Assembly: GCA_029975055.1 (NCBI GenBank)
Contig: JARKPU010000078.1
Coordinates: 1 to 45,416 of the forward strand
Direction: 5' to 3'
Length of the DNA stretch: 45,416 nt
From: Anaerolinea sp.
GTDB taxonomy: Bacteria; Chloroflexota; Anaerolineae; Anaerolineales; Anaerolineaceae
The first letter of the stretch is position 1; each line of letters starts with the position of its first letter. Below, in pieces: positions 32,151-40,930 of the stretch. Under the pieces are notes generated by a model, which had not been told where the DNA came from, ran no database searches, and saw only the letters and a program-made list of their open reading frames with translations. The position numbers and the translations under genes are program-made.

Positions 32151-32768
32151 TCAGATCACTTCAGAAAGCGCGCCGAGCACGCCCATCAACGCCGGGTAAT
32201 CGTCGCGCAGCAGCGTGATCAGCTCCTGCACGGCGCGGTCGCGCCAATCGGGGCGGCCCGCCTCGGCCTGCGCGGCCTGCGCCTGCCGGATGTGCGCCGC
32301 CAGCAGCTCGCCCACGGGCATCTCGGCCGCCGCGCGCAGCACATGCCTGAAGTAGCCAAAGCGCCCCGCCGAGGTGAAGGCCGCCAGCTCGCGCGGCTCG
32401 CAGGGGTAGATCGCATCCAGGCTCAGCGGCGGGCGCGGCGGCAGCAGGTGTGAAATGCGCCCTGCCTGCTGGTAGCCCACATGCAACACCGAGAATTCCA
32501 CCGGCACGTTGCGGTTCACGCGGTTATCTTCCAGCACCTCGGGTTGAATGCCCTCCGCGGTGACGAGCTGGCGCACCAGGCCGTCGTCGTCGATGTGAAT
32601 GTCATAGATCAGCCCGAAGATCTGGTAATCACCGTCCAGCGGGATGCGCACCAGGCTGCCAAACTCGGGCGCGCCCGCCTGCGAGACACGGCACCCCACC
32701 ACGCAGGCCGCGGTGCCCGCACGCAGCAGGCGCCCGATCTCATAGATTTCATGTCCGCTCATGCTCAT
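32151..32768 (-). CDS. NurA/HerA-associated protein of unknown function
   Basis: A 205-residue protein between nurA and the HerA-like gene. The N-terminal 100 residues look beta-rich (IGRLLRAGTAACVVGCRVS, FGSLVRIPLDGDYQIFGLIYDI), reminiscent of a HAS-barrel like that at the HerA N-terminus; the C-terminal half is helical. No catalytic motif is evident. The start at 32768 overlaps the nurA stop as ATGA; a second ATG at 32762 has better spacing to GAGG. It is 19 bases from the HerA-like gene. Its position suggests a third subunit or adaptor of the complex. Confidence 0.7.
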   Translation of the reverse strand: MSMSGHEIYEIGRLLRAGTAACVVGCRVSQAGAPEFGSLVRIPLDGDYQIFGLIYDIHIDDDGLVRQLVTAEGIQPEVLEDNRVNRNVPVEFSVLHVGYQQAGRISHLLPPRPPLSLDAIYPCEPRELAAFTSAGRFGYFRHVLRAAAEMPVGELLAAHIRQAQAAQAEAGRPDWRDRAVQELITLLRDDYPALMGVLGALSEVI

Positions 32769-33940
32769 AACCTCGTCCGTCCCGGCAAGTCTTTGGCCGA
32801 TTGCTTGTTGGATGGTTCGCCCGCGTTCAGCCCCTGGCGGCGCAGCTCGGCTTGAATCATCGCCTCGATCTGGTCGCGCTCGTCCAGGTGCACCACCGCC
32901 ACCTCGTGAGCGCGGTGGAGGATATACGGGTAGGGCCGTGCGCCCATCTGCGCCGATTGAGCCACCAGCGCCGCGTGCAGCAGATCGAGCAGCTCCGCAT
33001 CGGCGGCCACCCAGCGCGGAATTTCCACCCGCGCCAGCTGCGGGTGGCCTGGCCGACCCACGTTCAGGTAAAAGAAGTGCAGCCCAAGCTCGCCCGAAAA
33101 GCGCACCCCCGCCGGAGATTTCAATTCCAGCACCGCCGAACGCTCGCCGCCCCGCAAGATGCCGCGCACCAGGTCGGCGTCGCGCACAGGCCAGAGGGGG
33201 CGCTCCTTGCCGGCCTGGCTGAGGCGGCCCTCGCGGTCGAGCAGCACCAGCTCGAGCAGGCTCACCAGCGTGTCGCTGCGCGGCTTATCCACGTAGCCTG
33301 CCGCGGCGGCGCGCAGCCCGGCCAGGTCGCGCAGAATCGACAGGTATTCGTCCAGCTTGTGCTTGAAGAAGTCTGATTCCTGCTCCTGACCGTACAGCTC
33401 CAGCGGCCCATCGGTGAGCGTGACCACCGCCAGGCCCGCCGCGCTTTCCTTCAGCGCCAGCTCGAAGAGCTTCTTGCGCTCAGCCAGGTCGCGCCAGATG
33501 GCCAGCTCGCCTTCGCTGAGCGGGCGCTGGTTGGCATACAGGTCGTCGCCGAAGAGCAGCGTGCTTTCCACCTTCTCGCCGGGGGCCAGGCCGGGCCGCA
33601 TGCAGATGGCCCCCACATTGACCACCCCGAACTCCACCGCGCTGTGCCGGTCGGGGTTGATCTGCGAGCCGTCGGCAGCCAGCAGCACGCTGGCGGCGGG
33701 CCGGGCGGGCACCGCCGCGCGGGCATCCAGCCGCTCGGTAAGCGGCACGGCGCAGCGCAGGCGCGGGTTGAAGCGCTCGGCCCGGGCGGCCAGGTCGCGC
33801 AGAAAATCCAGCTCGCCGGCCATCTCCGCCAGCAGCTCGCGCGCGCTTTCGCGCAGCGTCTGCAGCCGGGCCTCGCGCGCGCGCGCCTGGGCGCCCATCG
33901 CGTGGATCTGTTCGGCGGCCTGTTGGTAGTTAATCGGCAT
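32765..33940 (-). CDS. nurA: NurA domain nuclease
   Basis: A 391-residue protein of the NurA family, RNase H-like single-strand endonucleases and 5'-3' exonucleases that act with HerA. The N-terminal 70 residues are helical. The first catalytic Asp is in VLLAADGSQINPDRH (Asp90), and a second is in VVTLTDGPLELYG; DERDQIEAMI lies near the C-terminus, with VDKPRSDTL in between. It is the first gene of the operon nurA-unknown-herA. TATAAT lies 31 bases before the ATG on the minus strand. Confidence 0.87.
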   Translation of the reverse strand: MPINYQQAAEQIHAMGAQARAREARLQTLRESARELLAEMAGELDFLRDLAARAERFNPRLRCAVPLTERLDARAAVPARPAASVLLAADGSQINPDRHSAVEFGVVNVGAICMRPGLAPGEKVESTLLFGDDLYANQRPLSEGELAIWRDLAERKKLFELALKESAAGLAVVTLTDGPLELYGQEQESDFFKHKLDEYLSILRDLAGLRAAAAGYVDKPRSDTLVSLLELVLLDREGRLSQAGKERPLWPVRDADLVRGILRGGERSAVLELKSPAGVRFSGELGLHFFYLNVGRPGHPQLARVEIPRWVAADAELLDLLHAALVAQSAQMGARPYPYILHRAHEVAVVHLDERDQIEAMIQAELRRQGLNAGEPSNKQSAKDLPGRTRL

Positions 33941-33970
33941 GCGTCACCAGTTAGAATTTTTGTTCAACCT

Positions 33971-33976
33971 ATTATA
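33971..33976 (-). promoter_or_regulatory. Probable -10 box of the nurA-herA operon
   Basis: TATAAT on the minus strand, about 30 bases before the nurA start. No clear -35 box is visible; the segment overlaps the space just before the DinB gene's stop. Confidence 0.4.
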
Positions 33977-33988
33977 TCCGATTTTCAC

Positions 33989-34498
33989 TTATCCCAGGTC
34001 ATGGTCGGCAAAGAATTTTCGCCACGGGCCGCTGCCGGCGATGAAAGGCTGCATCATGGCCCGCTCGGCCTGAACGGTGTGGTTGAGGTCGTGCGCGCCC
34101 CATTCGTGCAGCATCTCGCCCAGCGTCACCATGCCAAGCTCGGCGTGGCGCGCCCTGCGGGCCAGGTCGGCGGGAGAAACGCTCTCCAGCATCGCCAGCG
34201 ACTCGCGCCGCAGGCGGGCAAACTCTTCGGCCAGAGCCAGGGGGACCGCCGGGCCGGGCGGCGTGCCTTCTTCATCGGGGTTGAAACCGGGGAAGTCGCG
34301 CCCTTCCAAAAACGCGCGCAAGCGGAACTGGAACACCTTCTCGGTATCAACGAGATGCTGCAGACATTCCAGCGCCGACCATTCGCCTGCTGCCGCCGGC
34401 GCCTGGAGCAATTCCGCCGGCAGCGCCTGGGTCATCGCCAGCCAGCGTTCAGGGGTGGTGGCGATCATCGCGCGGGTAGATTCAAGCACTGCGTCCAT
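33989..34498 (-). CDS. DinB superfamily protein
   Basis: A 169-residue four-helix-bundle protein of the DinB/YfiT-like family. The likely metal-binding His residues are in ECLQHLVDTE and MLHEWGAHDLNHTVQ. Members include thiol S-transferases (bacillithiol or mycothiol-dependent) and many proteins of unknown role. The ATG at 34498 has AAGGAGG 9 bases upstream, so it is preferred over the ATG at 34528. It lies just upstream of nurA on the same strand. Confidence 0.85.
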   Translation of the reverse strand: MDAVLESTRAMIATTPERWLAMTQALPAELLQAPAAAGEWSALECLQHLVDTEKVFQFRLRAFLEGRDFPGFNPDEEGTPPGPAVPLALAEEFARLRRESLAMLESVSPADLARRARHAELGMVTLGEMLHEWGAHDLNHTVQAERAMMQPFIAGSGPWRKFFADHDLG

Positions 34499-34727
34499 AA
34501 AACAAAACCTCCTTGGGTCAATTCGCAAGGGTAACGGGTATCTTTTTTACAAATTGAAACGCCGTCTTCGCCGGCCCCCGGCCTGAGGGCAGCGGCAGTT
34601 TGAGCGGCTTTCTTGCGCCAGGCAGTTATGATATTATACAATTCAGCAGTCCACAATGCGCGGCAAGGGAACCTTTCCACCGGCGCGGCGTCTTATCCAC
34701 ATGAATAACACAGGAAGGAGACCTGTT

Positions 34728-35453
34728 ATGAACATCAAGAAAACTTTCGGAATCGTCGCGCTCGTGATGGTGCTGGCCCTGGCCGCCTGCCAGGCCGCGC
34801 CTGCCGCAACCCCGCAGGGCAGCAACGCCTTCCAGCGCCAGATCAGCGTCACCGGCAACGGAAAGGTATACCTGGCCCCCGATGTGGCTTATGTGTACAT
34901 CGGCGTGCAGAGCCAGGCCAATAACGTGGGCGACGCGCTCAACCAGAACAACTCGAAGGCCCAGGCCATCGCCGGGACGCTCAAGGAACTGGGCATCGCA
35001 GACAAGGATATCCAGACTTCGGGCTTCAACATCTTCCCGCAGCAGCAGTACAGCCCCGAAGGCCAGCTCACCGGCACGACCTACATCGTCGATAACACCG
35101 TCAACGTGACGGTGCGCGACCTGAGCGTGCTCGGCAAGCTGCTGGATGCCGTCGTGCGCGCCGGCGCCAACAGCATCAACGGGATCAACTTCGACGTGGT
35201 GGATAAGAGCAAGGCCATCTCGGAGGCGCGCAAGCTGGCCATCGAGGATGCCCGCGCCACCGCCGAAGAACTGGCCGCCGGCACCGGCGTCACCCTCGGC
35301 AACCTGCTCTCGCTCAACTCGTACCTGAACACCGGCCCGGTGACCATGTATGACAGCAAGGGCGGCGCCGCAGCCTCCGTCGGGCAGGTGCCCGTCAGCG
35401 CCGGGCAGTTGATGATCAGCGTGGACGTGAACGCCAGCTACGAGATCAAATAA
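34728..35453 (+). CDS. SIMPL domain (DUF541) lipoprotein
   Basis: A 241-residue lipoprotein: signal peptide with LALAAC and the lipidated Cys at residue 21, then a SIMPL domain (ISVTGNGKVYLAPDVAYVYIGVQSQ at its start; VTVRDLSVLGKLLDAVVRAGANSINGINFDV in its centre). SIMPL proteins include oligomeric periplasmic BP26 and stress-related YggE; their activity is not well defined. AAGGAGA precedes the ATG at 34728. It shares a bidirectional terminator with the convergent surE. Confidence 0.9.
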   Translation: MNIKKTFGIVALVMVLALAACQAAPAATPQGSNAFQRQISVTGNGKVYLAPDVAYVYIGVQSQANNVGDALNQNNSKAQAIAGTLKELGIADKDIQTSGFNIFPQQQYSPEGQLTGTTYIVDNTVNVTVRDLSVLGKLLDAVVRAGANSINGINFDVVDKSKAISEARKLAIEDARATAEELAAGTGVTLGNLLSLNSYLNTGPVTMYDSKGGAAASVGQVPVSAGQLMISVDVNASYEIK

Positions 35454-35469
35454 CCCGTAATTTAAACCA

Positions 35470-35508
35470 AAAGAGGGCAGTTCCTCAAGGGCTGCCCTCT
35501 TTGGGTTT
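35470..35508. terminator. Bidirectional terminator between the SIMPL gene and surE
   Basis: An 11-bp perfect stem AAAGAGGGCAG / CTGCCCTCTTT (35470-35502) extends imperfectly outward to AAACC and GGTTT. It gives T-rich ends on both strands and lies in the 53-base gap between two convergent genes. Confidence 0.7.
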
Positions 35509-36313
35509 AAAACCCTTCCAGCATCATTCCCAGCGAGCTAAGGTCGGTGCGCGAGGTCAGGTCGATGCTCACCGGCGTCACCGAGACGACCTTATCGTAC
35601 ACCAGGGCGTACACGTCCGAATCCGGCTCCACCTCCTCCTGCTTCACCTTGATGCGCGCCGAGACGAACCCGCGCGTATCCCAGCCGCCGTCGCGGATGA
35701 GGTAGGGCATATAGTAGCGCTGGCGCGACTGGCGGGTGATGCGCCAGGGCGTCTCGGGGGTGGCCTCGGAGGGCACATCCACCTTGAGCAGGTCCACATC
35801 GGCAGGCAGCGCGCGCCCCAGCAGGCTGCGCGCAAAGCGCGCGGTGAAGGCCGCCGCGGCGCTGAAATCCAGGTCGTGGTAGGTATACCATTCCTCGCCC
35901 AGGATCTGCAGCGACACCGCCAGCGCCGGGATGCCCAGCGCCGCCGCTTCGAGGGCGGCCCCCACCGTCCCGGAGACGGTAATCCCCGTGCCGACGTTCT
36001 CGCCGTAGTTGATCCCCGAAACCACCAGGTTGGGCTGGCGCGGGACGATCTCCAGCACGGCGTGCAGCACCGATTGCGCCGGGGTGCCGCCCACCGCGTA
36101 AGCCTCCACCTGCGCGCCGGCGACGGGCATGTTCACCCGCTCGATGCGCCCGTCGGTGGTCACCGGCAGGCTGCGCCCGGCGCTCGTCTGCTGGTCGCGC
36201 GGGGCCGCCACCACCAGCTCGCCCAGGGGGGCCAGCGCCGCGGCGGCCGCGGCGATGCCCGGCGATTGGATGCCATCATCATTGGTCAATAAGATCAACG
36301 GACGTGTTGCCAT
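35507..36313 (-). CDS. surE: 5'/3'-nucleotidase SurE
   Basis: A 268-residue survival protein SurE, a metal-dependent phosphatase of nucleoside monophosphates. The signature is ILLTNDDGIQSPG (metal ligands Asp12-Asp13), followed by VVAAPRDQQTSAGRSLP and VVSGINYGENVGTGITVSGTVGAA, which complete the active site. The length is typical. The upstream nuclease-like gene ends 9 bases before its start, so the two are probably one operon. Confidence 0.94.
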   Translation of the reverse strand: MATRPLILLTNDDGIQSPGIAAAAAALAPLGELVVAAPRDQQTSAGRSLPVTTDGRIERVNMPVAGAQVEAYAVGGTPAQSVLHAVLEIVPRQPNLVVSGINYGENVGTGITVSGTVGAALEAAALGIPALAVSLQILGEEWYTYHDLDFSAAAAFTARFARSLLGRALPADVDLLKVDVPSEATPETPWRITRQSRQRYYMPYLIRDGGWDTRGFVSARIKVKQEEVEPDSDVYALVYDKVVSVTPVSIDLTSRTDLSSLGMMLEGF

Positions 36314-36322
36314 GCGCCCTCG

Positions 36323-37150
36323 TTATTCATCGCATGCCAGGCCGTTATGGTCAGGGTCGAGGCCGGCGTTGCGGTAATCTCCGCAGGCATTATAACAGGC
36401 CTGGGCATCGGCCTGGCTGGTGAAGTCGGTGCAGGCATAGCGCACCTGGCAATCGCACGGCGGGCTGGCAAGCCCCCCGCCAAACGAGAAGGGCGTGCCG
36501 GCCGCCAGCCCCCAAAAGCCGCGCTGCTCCTGGCGGGCCAGCGCCTCACCGGCCAGCAGCGTCTCCACGCAGGCCTGGATGGGCGGGTAGAGCGCCACCA
36601 GCGCGGCACCGTCGCGCACCAGGGTGTAGTTGACGAACAAATCGCCCACCAGCACGTATCGCAGCAGGTTGCCCTGCGCATCGGTATCGCCCGCATCGCG
36701 GATGAGCGTCACCGTGCGGCCTTCTACCAGGCTGCGGTTGAGCAGCGCGGCAGGCTGGCCGTCGGCGGCGGGGTCCACGCCCAGGTAACGCACGAAAGAG
36801 CGCACCCCGTCCACTTCCACTTCGATCACCGCGCCGCTGACCACCGCGCGCACCTGGGCCTCCACCCGCTCGGAATCGGGCGGCAGGCAGGCCAGCGGGT
36901 TGATCGGCGTGGGCGACGGCGTGAGGGTGGGCGTGGCACTGGGGGCAGGCGAGGGCGTCTCGGAGGGGGCGAAAGTCTCGCTTGGCGCAGGCGTATCGGA
37001 TGGCGCAGCGGTGGCGGCCAGGGTGGGCTGCCCGGCTGCCGAAGCCGGGCGCAGGAGGATCAACACCAGCCCCCATACCCCCGCCACCAGGGCGACCACG
37101 ATCAGCAGAATGGCGATCTGCGCGCCGCTGAAGCTGGAACGGTTAGACAT
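36323..37150 (-). CDS. Membrane-anchored thermonuclease-like protein with Excalibur domain
   Basis: A 275-residue protein: N-terminal membrane anchor (residues 11-33), a Thr/Pro/Ser linker of repeated SETP/SPTP units to about residue 85, a staphylococcal-nuclease-like OB-fold (about 95-215), and a C-terminal Excalibur Ca-binding motif (DPDHNGLACDE). In the nuclease-like part VRYLGVDP and GNLLRYVLVG align with the family, but the usual catalytic Glu region (DTPE) is absent, so it may bind rather than cut nucleic acid. The ATG at 37150 (MSNRSSFSG) is preferred because the anchor follows at once. It is co-transcribed with surE. Confidence 0.78.
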   Translation of the reverse strand: MSNRSSFSGAQIAILLIVVALVAGVWGLVLILLRPASAAGQPTLAATAAPSDTPAPSETFAPSETPSPAPSATPTLTPSPTPINPLACLPPDSERVEAQVRAVVSGAVIEVEVDGVRSFVRYLGVDPAADGQPAALLNRSLVEGRTVTLIRDAGDTDAQGNLLRYVLVGDLFVNYTLVRDGAALVALYPPIQACVETLLAGEALARQEQRGFWGLAAGTPFSFGGGLASPPCDCQVRYACTDFTSQADAQACYNACGDYRNAGLDPDHNGLACDE

Positions 37151-37372
37151 GCCGGGAATTATACCCGAGCCTGCCTTCATATGCTCCCAACCGGCGCTGG
37201 CCGGTTTGGCGGCCTCCGCAGGCGCGGTTTTCAGCTGCCGCAAACAGCCCGCCTGCCTCAGCGCATGCAACCGCCCCGGCAAAGTTAATACGGATCGGCT
37301 TTAATTCGGATAACTATTGTAGAATAGAGATACGTTAGGCCCCCACAGTTCATGGAAAGGAGGAACGCAGCC

Positions 37373-38029
37373 ATGTTGGTTGGAGAACGCATGTCTCACC
37401 CGGTGCTGACGATCCTGCCCGATATCCCCGTGCAGGATGCGATGATGCGCATGCGCAAAGATAAAGTGCGCCGTTACCCGGTGGTGAATAAACGCGGTAA
37501 ACTGATCGGGATTGTCACCGCCACCGACCTGTTGAACGCAAAGCCGTCCGAAGCCACCACCCTCAGCGTCTGGGAAGTGGGCTACCTGCTGGCGAAAATC
37601 ACCGTCGAACGCGTGATGACCAAAGACCCGCTCACCGTCACCGAAGATACCACCATCGAAGAGGCGGCGCGCATCATGGCCGACCGGAAGATCGGCGGCC
37701 TGCCGGTGATGCGCGGCGACCGGCTGGTGGGCATCATCACCGAGACGGACCTCTTCAACATCTTCCTCGAGATGCTCGGCGCCCGCTGCGCAGGCGTGCG
37801 CGTGACGGTGGAAGCCCTCGACACCCCCGGCAGAATCCACGACCTCACCGGCGCCATCTACGGCCTGGGCGGGAACATCCAGGGGCTGGGCTTCATCCAG
37901 GGCGAGAGCGTCAAGACCAGCCAGCTCACCTTCAAAATTGCCGGGGTGGAACCGGAAGCGATCAAAAAAGCTTTCAAACCGCTGGTGGAGAAAATCCTCG
38001 ACATCCGCGAGGAAAAGGGCACATCCTGA
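37373..38029 (+). CDS. CBS-CBS-ACT domain protein (AcuB-like)
   Basis: A 218-residue protein with two CBS domains (GERMSHPVLTILPDIPVQDA...GIVTATDLL at residues 3-58; VERVMTKDPLTVTEDTTIEE...GIITETDLF near 78-130) and a C-terminal ACT-like domain (VRVTVEALDTPGRIHDLTGAI). This layout is that of AcuB, linked to acetoin use in Bacillus and found widely as a ligand-sensing module. AAAGGAGG precedes the ATG at 37373; the ATG at 37352 is too early. A strong terminator follows. No acetoin genes are in the window, so its ligand is unknown. Confidence 0.88.
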   Translation: MLVGERMSHPVLTILPDIPVQDAMMRMRKDKVRRYPVVNKRGKLIGIVTATDLLNAKPSEATTLSVWEVGYLLAKITVERVMTKDPLTVTEDTTIEEAARIMADRKIGGLPVMRGDRLVGIITETDLFNIFLEMLGARCAGVRVTVEALDTPGRIHDLTGAIYGLGGNIQGLGFIQGESVKTSQLTFKIAGVEPEAIKKAFKPLVEKILDIREEKGTS

Positions 38030-38045
38030 GGAAGCGGATCAACCG

Positions 38046-38082
38046 AAAAGGGTTCGCCGCGCGGCGCGGCGAACCCTTTTTT
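38046..38082 (+). terminator. Intrinsic terminator of the AcuB-like gene
   Basis: A perfect 16-bp stem (38046-38061 / 38065-38080) with a 3-base loop, ending in T6 on the plus strand, 17 bases past the stop. Confidence 0.88.
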
Positions 38083-38086
38083 AGGT

Positions 38087-38138
38087 AGTGCTTCTATTTT
38101 CCTGTAAATTGCGGGGCAAGCCCCACAATTTACAGGAG
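38087..38138. repeat. Palindromic intergenic repeat, family B
   Basis: ATTTTCCTGTAAATTGCGGGG-CAAG-CCCCACAATTTACAGGAGA (quoted in parts) is a strong hairpin. It starts right after the terminator of the AcuB-like gene, which shows that it is a separate object. Its first 18 bases match the copy at 8863. Confidence 0.78.
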
Positions 38139-38184
38139 AAGATGCACACCATCTTTTTTCGTTCGTGCAGCGGATGGGCGCGTT

Positions 38185-39804
38185 CTAAGGCAGCGTGCCC
38201 ACCACGTCGAAGGTGCGCATAATTTCGTCCAGCGCCGCCGCATCGCTTTCGCTCATCAGGTTGACGAACACCGTCACCAGCATGCTCGTCTTATACTGCT
38301 GCGGGCGGGCCGAGAGGACGACCATCGTGTTGGAGGCGCCGGCGCACTGCGAGTACACATCATAGGCGCCTTCGTAGGCGCTGTCTTTATAGTCGTAGCG
38401 GCCCTTGTAATTGCAGTCGCCCTTGAACACGTCGCGGTAGGCGTCCAGCAGCTCCACATAACCCGCCAGCTTGGCCACGTCATCCGAAACGGCGAAGAAC
38501 ACGCCCGGCTCGCTGTAGGTGTTGTTGAAGCCGTCCAGGCTGGCCGCGGCGGTGATGCTCGCGCCGATGATTTCACCATCCACCACCCACGGGTCGCCGT
38601 TCACCTCGCTCCATGAGGATGGCACGTTCACCTGGATGGCGCCGTAGCTATCCTGCACGGTGACATATTCGGAATAGGCCTGCGTCGAACCGCCACTCAC
38701 ATCGCCGCTCAACTCGTTGGCGAAGGAATAGCTCACCTCGAGCGGCTTGCCGTTCAACTGCCCGGCCAGGTATTCGCTCGTGGCGAAGCGCAAAATCTCC
38801 ACCGAGATGGTATCGGAGGCGTTGCGCGTGCGCAAAATGCCGCAGTAATCCTGCATGGTTCCGTCGGTGGCGATGATCAGCCCTTCCATGGTGGTGATGA
38901 TATCGCCGCCCTTGATGCCCGTCTTATCGGCCGGAGAGCCGGATTTGACCGAAGAGACCCAGATGCCCGAGAGCGTGCCGTCTTCCGACATGACCGCCTG
39001 CCCGTTGACGCCGATCGATTCGAAATCGCCTTTTTGCAGGTCGGTGATGATCTTCTTGGCATCCTGGCCGCGGATGGCGTAGTTCAGGTCATACTGGTCG
39101 TTGCCGGCGTAGTTGATGCCCACCACCTTGCCGTCTTTATCCACCAGCGGGCCGCCCGAATTGCCGGGGCGGATGCGCGCGTCGTGCTCGATGACGGCCG
39201 GCACCGAGGCCCAGTTCGTCTCACCGCCGGCTTTGGCCTTCGAGACAATGCCCTTGGTGAGGGTGAACTCGGGGTCGCCAAGCGGGAAGCCCGCGGCGTA
39301 CACCTCCAGGCCGGGGTCGATCGCCGCCTCATGGAAGCCCAGGTAGGGGTAGCCGTCGCCCTCGATGTCGATCACGGCCAGGTCCCAGCATTCCGAGACA
39401 CCCAGCACCTTGGCGCTGCGCGGCTCGCTCTCGCCGCCCACCCACACCTTCAGCAGCGCCGCGCCGGTGACGACGTGGTTATTGGTCACCGCGATGCCGC
39501 TCGGGTCGATGATAAAGCCCGTTCCGCGGCCTGCGGCGTTATAGACCGTGCCGACCTGCGGGTCCACGAACGTGCCCTGGGCTTCGATCTGCACGGTGGC
39601 CGATTTGACTTTATCCACGCTGGTGACCAGGCCTTCGGGAACGGCAGGGGTGGCGGTTGCCGCGGGGGGCAGGGTGGCTTCCTCGACCTGCTTGGCCGGT
39701 TCGGTGGGTGCAGCAGTGGGGGATGATGACCCGCCGCTGAGCGCGCAGGACATGCTGACCAGCGCGATGACGATAAAACCCAATAGAATGCGACTGCGGT
39801 TCAT
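38185..39804 (-). CDS. HtrA/DegP-like serine protease lipoprotein with PDZ domain
   Basis: A 539-residue exported lipoprotein (lipobox VSMSC, Cys20), with a Thr/Pro/Ala linker to residue 58. Trypsin-like residues 65-270 hold the catalytic triad His110 (VTNNHVV), Asp141 (CWDLAVIDI) and Ser216 (RPGNSGGPL). A PDZ domain follows (GIWVSSVKSGSPADKTGIKGGDIITTMEG; read in parts, about 310-390). The last 150 residues are an extra domain of unknown fold, containing VQDSYGAIQVNVPSSWSEVNG. Typical HtrA proteins degrade or refold misfolded envelope proteins. The ATG at 39804 has GAGGAG 6 bases upstream. The 232-base region upstream to 40036 holds only AT-rich promoter-like sequence (TATAAT on the minus strand near 39950). 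Confidence 0.9.
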   Translation of the reverse strand: MNRSRILLGFIVIALVSMSCALSGGSSSPTAAPTEPAKQVEEATLPPAATATPAVPEGLVTSVDKVKSATVQIEAQGTFVDPQVGTVYNAAGRGTGFIIDPSGIAVTNNHVVTGAALLKVWVGGESEPRSAKVLGVSECWDLAVIDIEGDGYPYLGFHEAAIDPGLEVYAAGFPLGDPEFTLTKGIVSKAKAGGETNWASVPAVIEHDARIRPGNSGGPLVDKDGKVVGINYAGNDQYDLNYAIRGQDAKKIITDLQKGDFESIGVNGQAVMSEDGTLSGIWVSSVKSGSPADKTGIKGGDIITTMEGLIIATDGTMQDYCGILRTRNASDTISVEILRFATSEYLAGQLNGKPLEVSYSFANELSGDVSGGSTQAYSEYVTVQDSYGAIQVNVPSSWSEVNGDPWVVDGEIIGASITAAASLDGFNNTYSEPGVFFAVSDDVAKLAGYVELLDAYRDVFKGDCNYKGRYDYKDSAYEGAYDVYSQCAGASNTMVVLSARPQQYKTSMLVTVFVNLMSESDAAALDEIMRTFDVVGTLP

Positions 39805-40036
39805 AACAACTCCTCTTTTAACGACTGGTTTTACGTGGAACGACTGACCGGCACTTCGTTTCGGCAGCGGGGGTCGAGCAAAGGCCACAGGCAGGCAGGT
39901 TCCCCCCATGGATTGAAATCGCAATGTTTCTCGATTAATTCTACCATCATTATAATAATTCACTCGATACAAGATCGTTACGGCTCGATTACAGATCGTG
40001 CTTCAATGGATGCAAGCAAATACTCGCTGCTTGAAA

Positions 40037-40732
40037 TCAGCCATGGGTGAACATGCGAAAGACGCTCAAAGCCCGGTCCAGTTCAGAAGAAAGCTCGGCG
40101 GGCCGCTCGTGCGAGATGCGCCGGAACGCATCGGAAACGAGGATCATCTCGCCTTGCAGCTCGATTCCCACCCCGCGCAAATTGCTCAGCCGGGAGCGCA
40201 GGTTTTCATCCAGGAAGGCGCGCGCGGCGGGTTCGTCTTCGCCGAAAACCAGGTAATGCTGTGCGAATTCGTACGGGGTGTCGAACTCGATGCGCGGGAG
40301 CGACCGGGCCGCCACCCAGCCGATGAAGCGGTTGGCCAGCCCGGCGGCGGGGTTGGTCTCTTCCAGGCGGGGCAGCAGCGAAAGGCGCGGGTAAGCCGCC
40401 CCCGCCACGCGCAGCGCGAAGGCGGTTTCGGCCACCGGAGAGGAGGAACCGCCGGAGGTGTCCCACAGGTCGAATAGAAACAGGTCGCCCTCCGGCAGGG
40501 TGCGCTGGAAGGCGTTGCGCAGTTCGATGCTCCCCGGGGCGCGGTGGAGCAGCCCCGATATGCGCTGCAGCAGGGCCGGGTCGGGGGCGGAGAGGGGACG
40601 CAGGCCAAGCGGAGCGGCGGCATTTTGCCTGCGGGCTGCCGCGCGCCGCGAAGCCCTCACGCTGATGAGCAGCAGCAGCGCGAACGCCCCTGCAAAAGAT
40701 AAAGCAAGCAAAGCCCCCCACGGAGATTGCAT
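40037..40732 (-). CDS. Membrane-anchored protein of unknown function
   Basis: About 231 residues, with one N-terminal hydrophobic segment (LLALSFAGAFALLLLISV) and a basic stretch after it, so the C-terminal domain is probably cytoplasmic. The domain contains GDLFLFDLWDTSGGSSSPVAE and IEFDTPYEFAQHYLVFGED. I do not recognise it. TATAAT (40739-40744) lies 6 bases before the ATG at 40732 on the minus strand, so the mRNA may be leaderless; a GTG at 40738 is the other in-frame start. Confidence 0.65.
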   Translation of the reverse strand: MQSPWGALLALSFAGAFALLLLISVRASRRAAARRQNAAAPLGLRPLSAPDPALLQRISGLLHRAPGSIELRNAFQRTLPEGDLFLFDLWDTSGGSSSPVAETAFALRVAGAAYPRLSLLPRLEETNPAAGLANRFIGWVAARSLPRIEFDTPYEFAQHYLVFGEDEPAARAFLDENLRSRLSNLRGVGIELQGEMILVSDAFRRISHERPAELSSELDRALSVFRMFTHG

Positions 40733-40738
40733 ATCCAC

Positions 40739-40744
40739 ATTATA
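40739..40744 (-). promoter_or_regulatory. -10 box directly before a possible leaderless start
   Basis: TATAAT on the minus strand, with TTGGCG about 15 bases further upstream. Transcription is expected to begin near 40732, the A of ATG. Confidence 0.45.
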
Positions 40745-40930
40745 GAAGATTCACCCCCCCGCCAACCTTACGATGGGTTGACAAAAAAGGGCAGGCGCGG
40801 GCCTTGTGCCCGCGTCCGCCGCGAACGCGCCCACCAGGGGCGCGCTTCTTTCCACACCTGGCTGCTTGTTTCTGCCAACGCCCCCTGGAGCGGCCTGCTG
40901 ATGGTGCGCAGCCCGGCCCGCTTTATGCTA

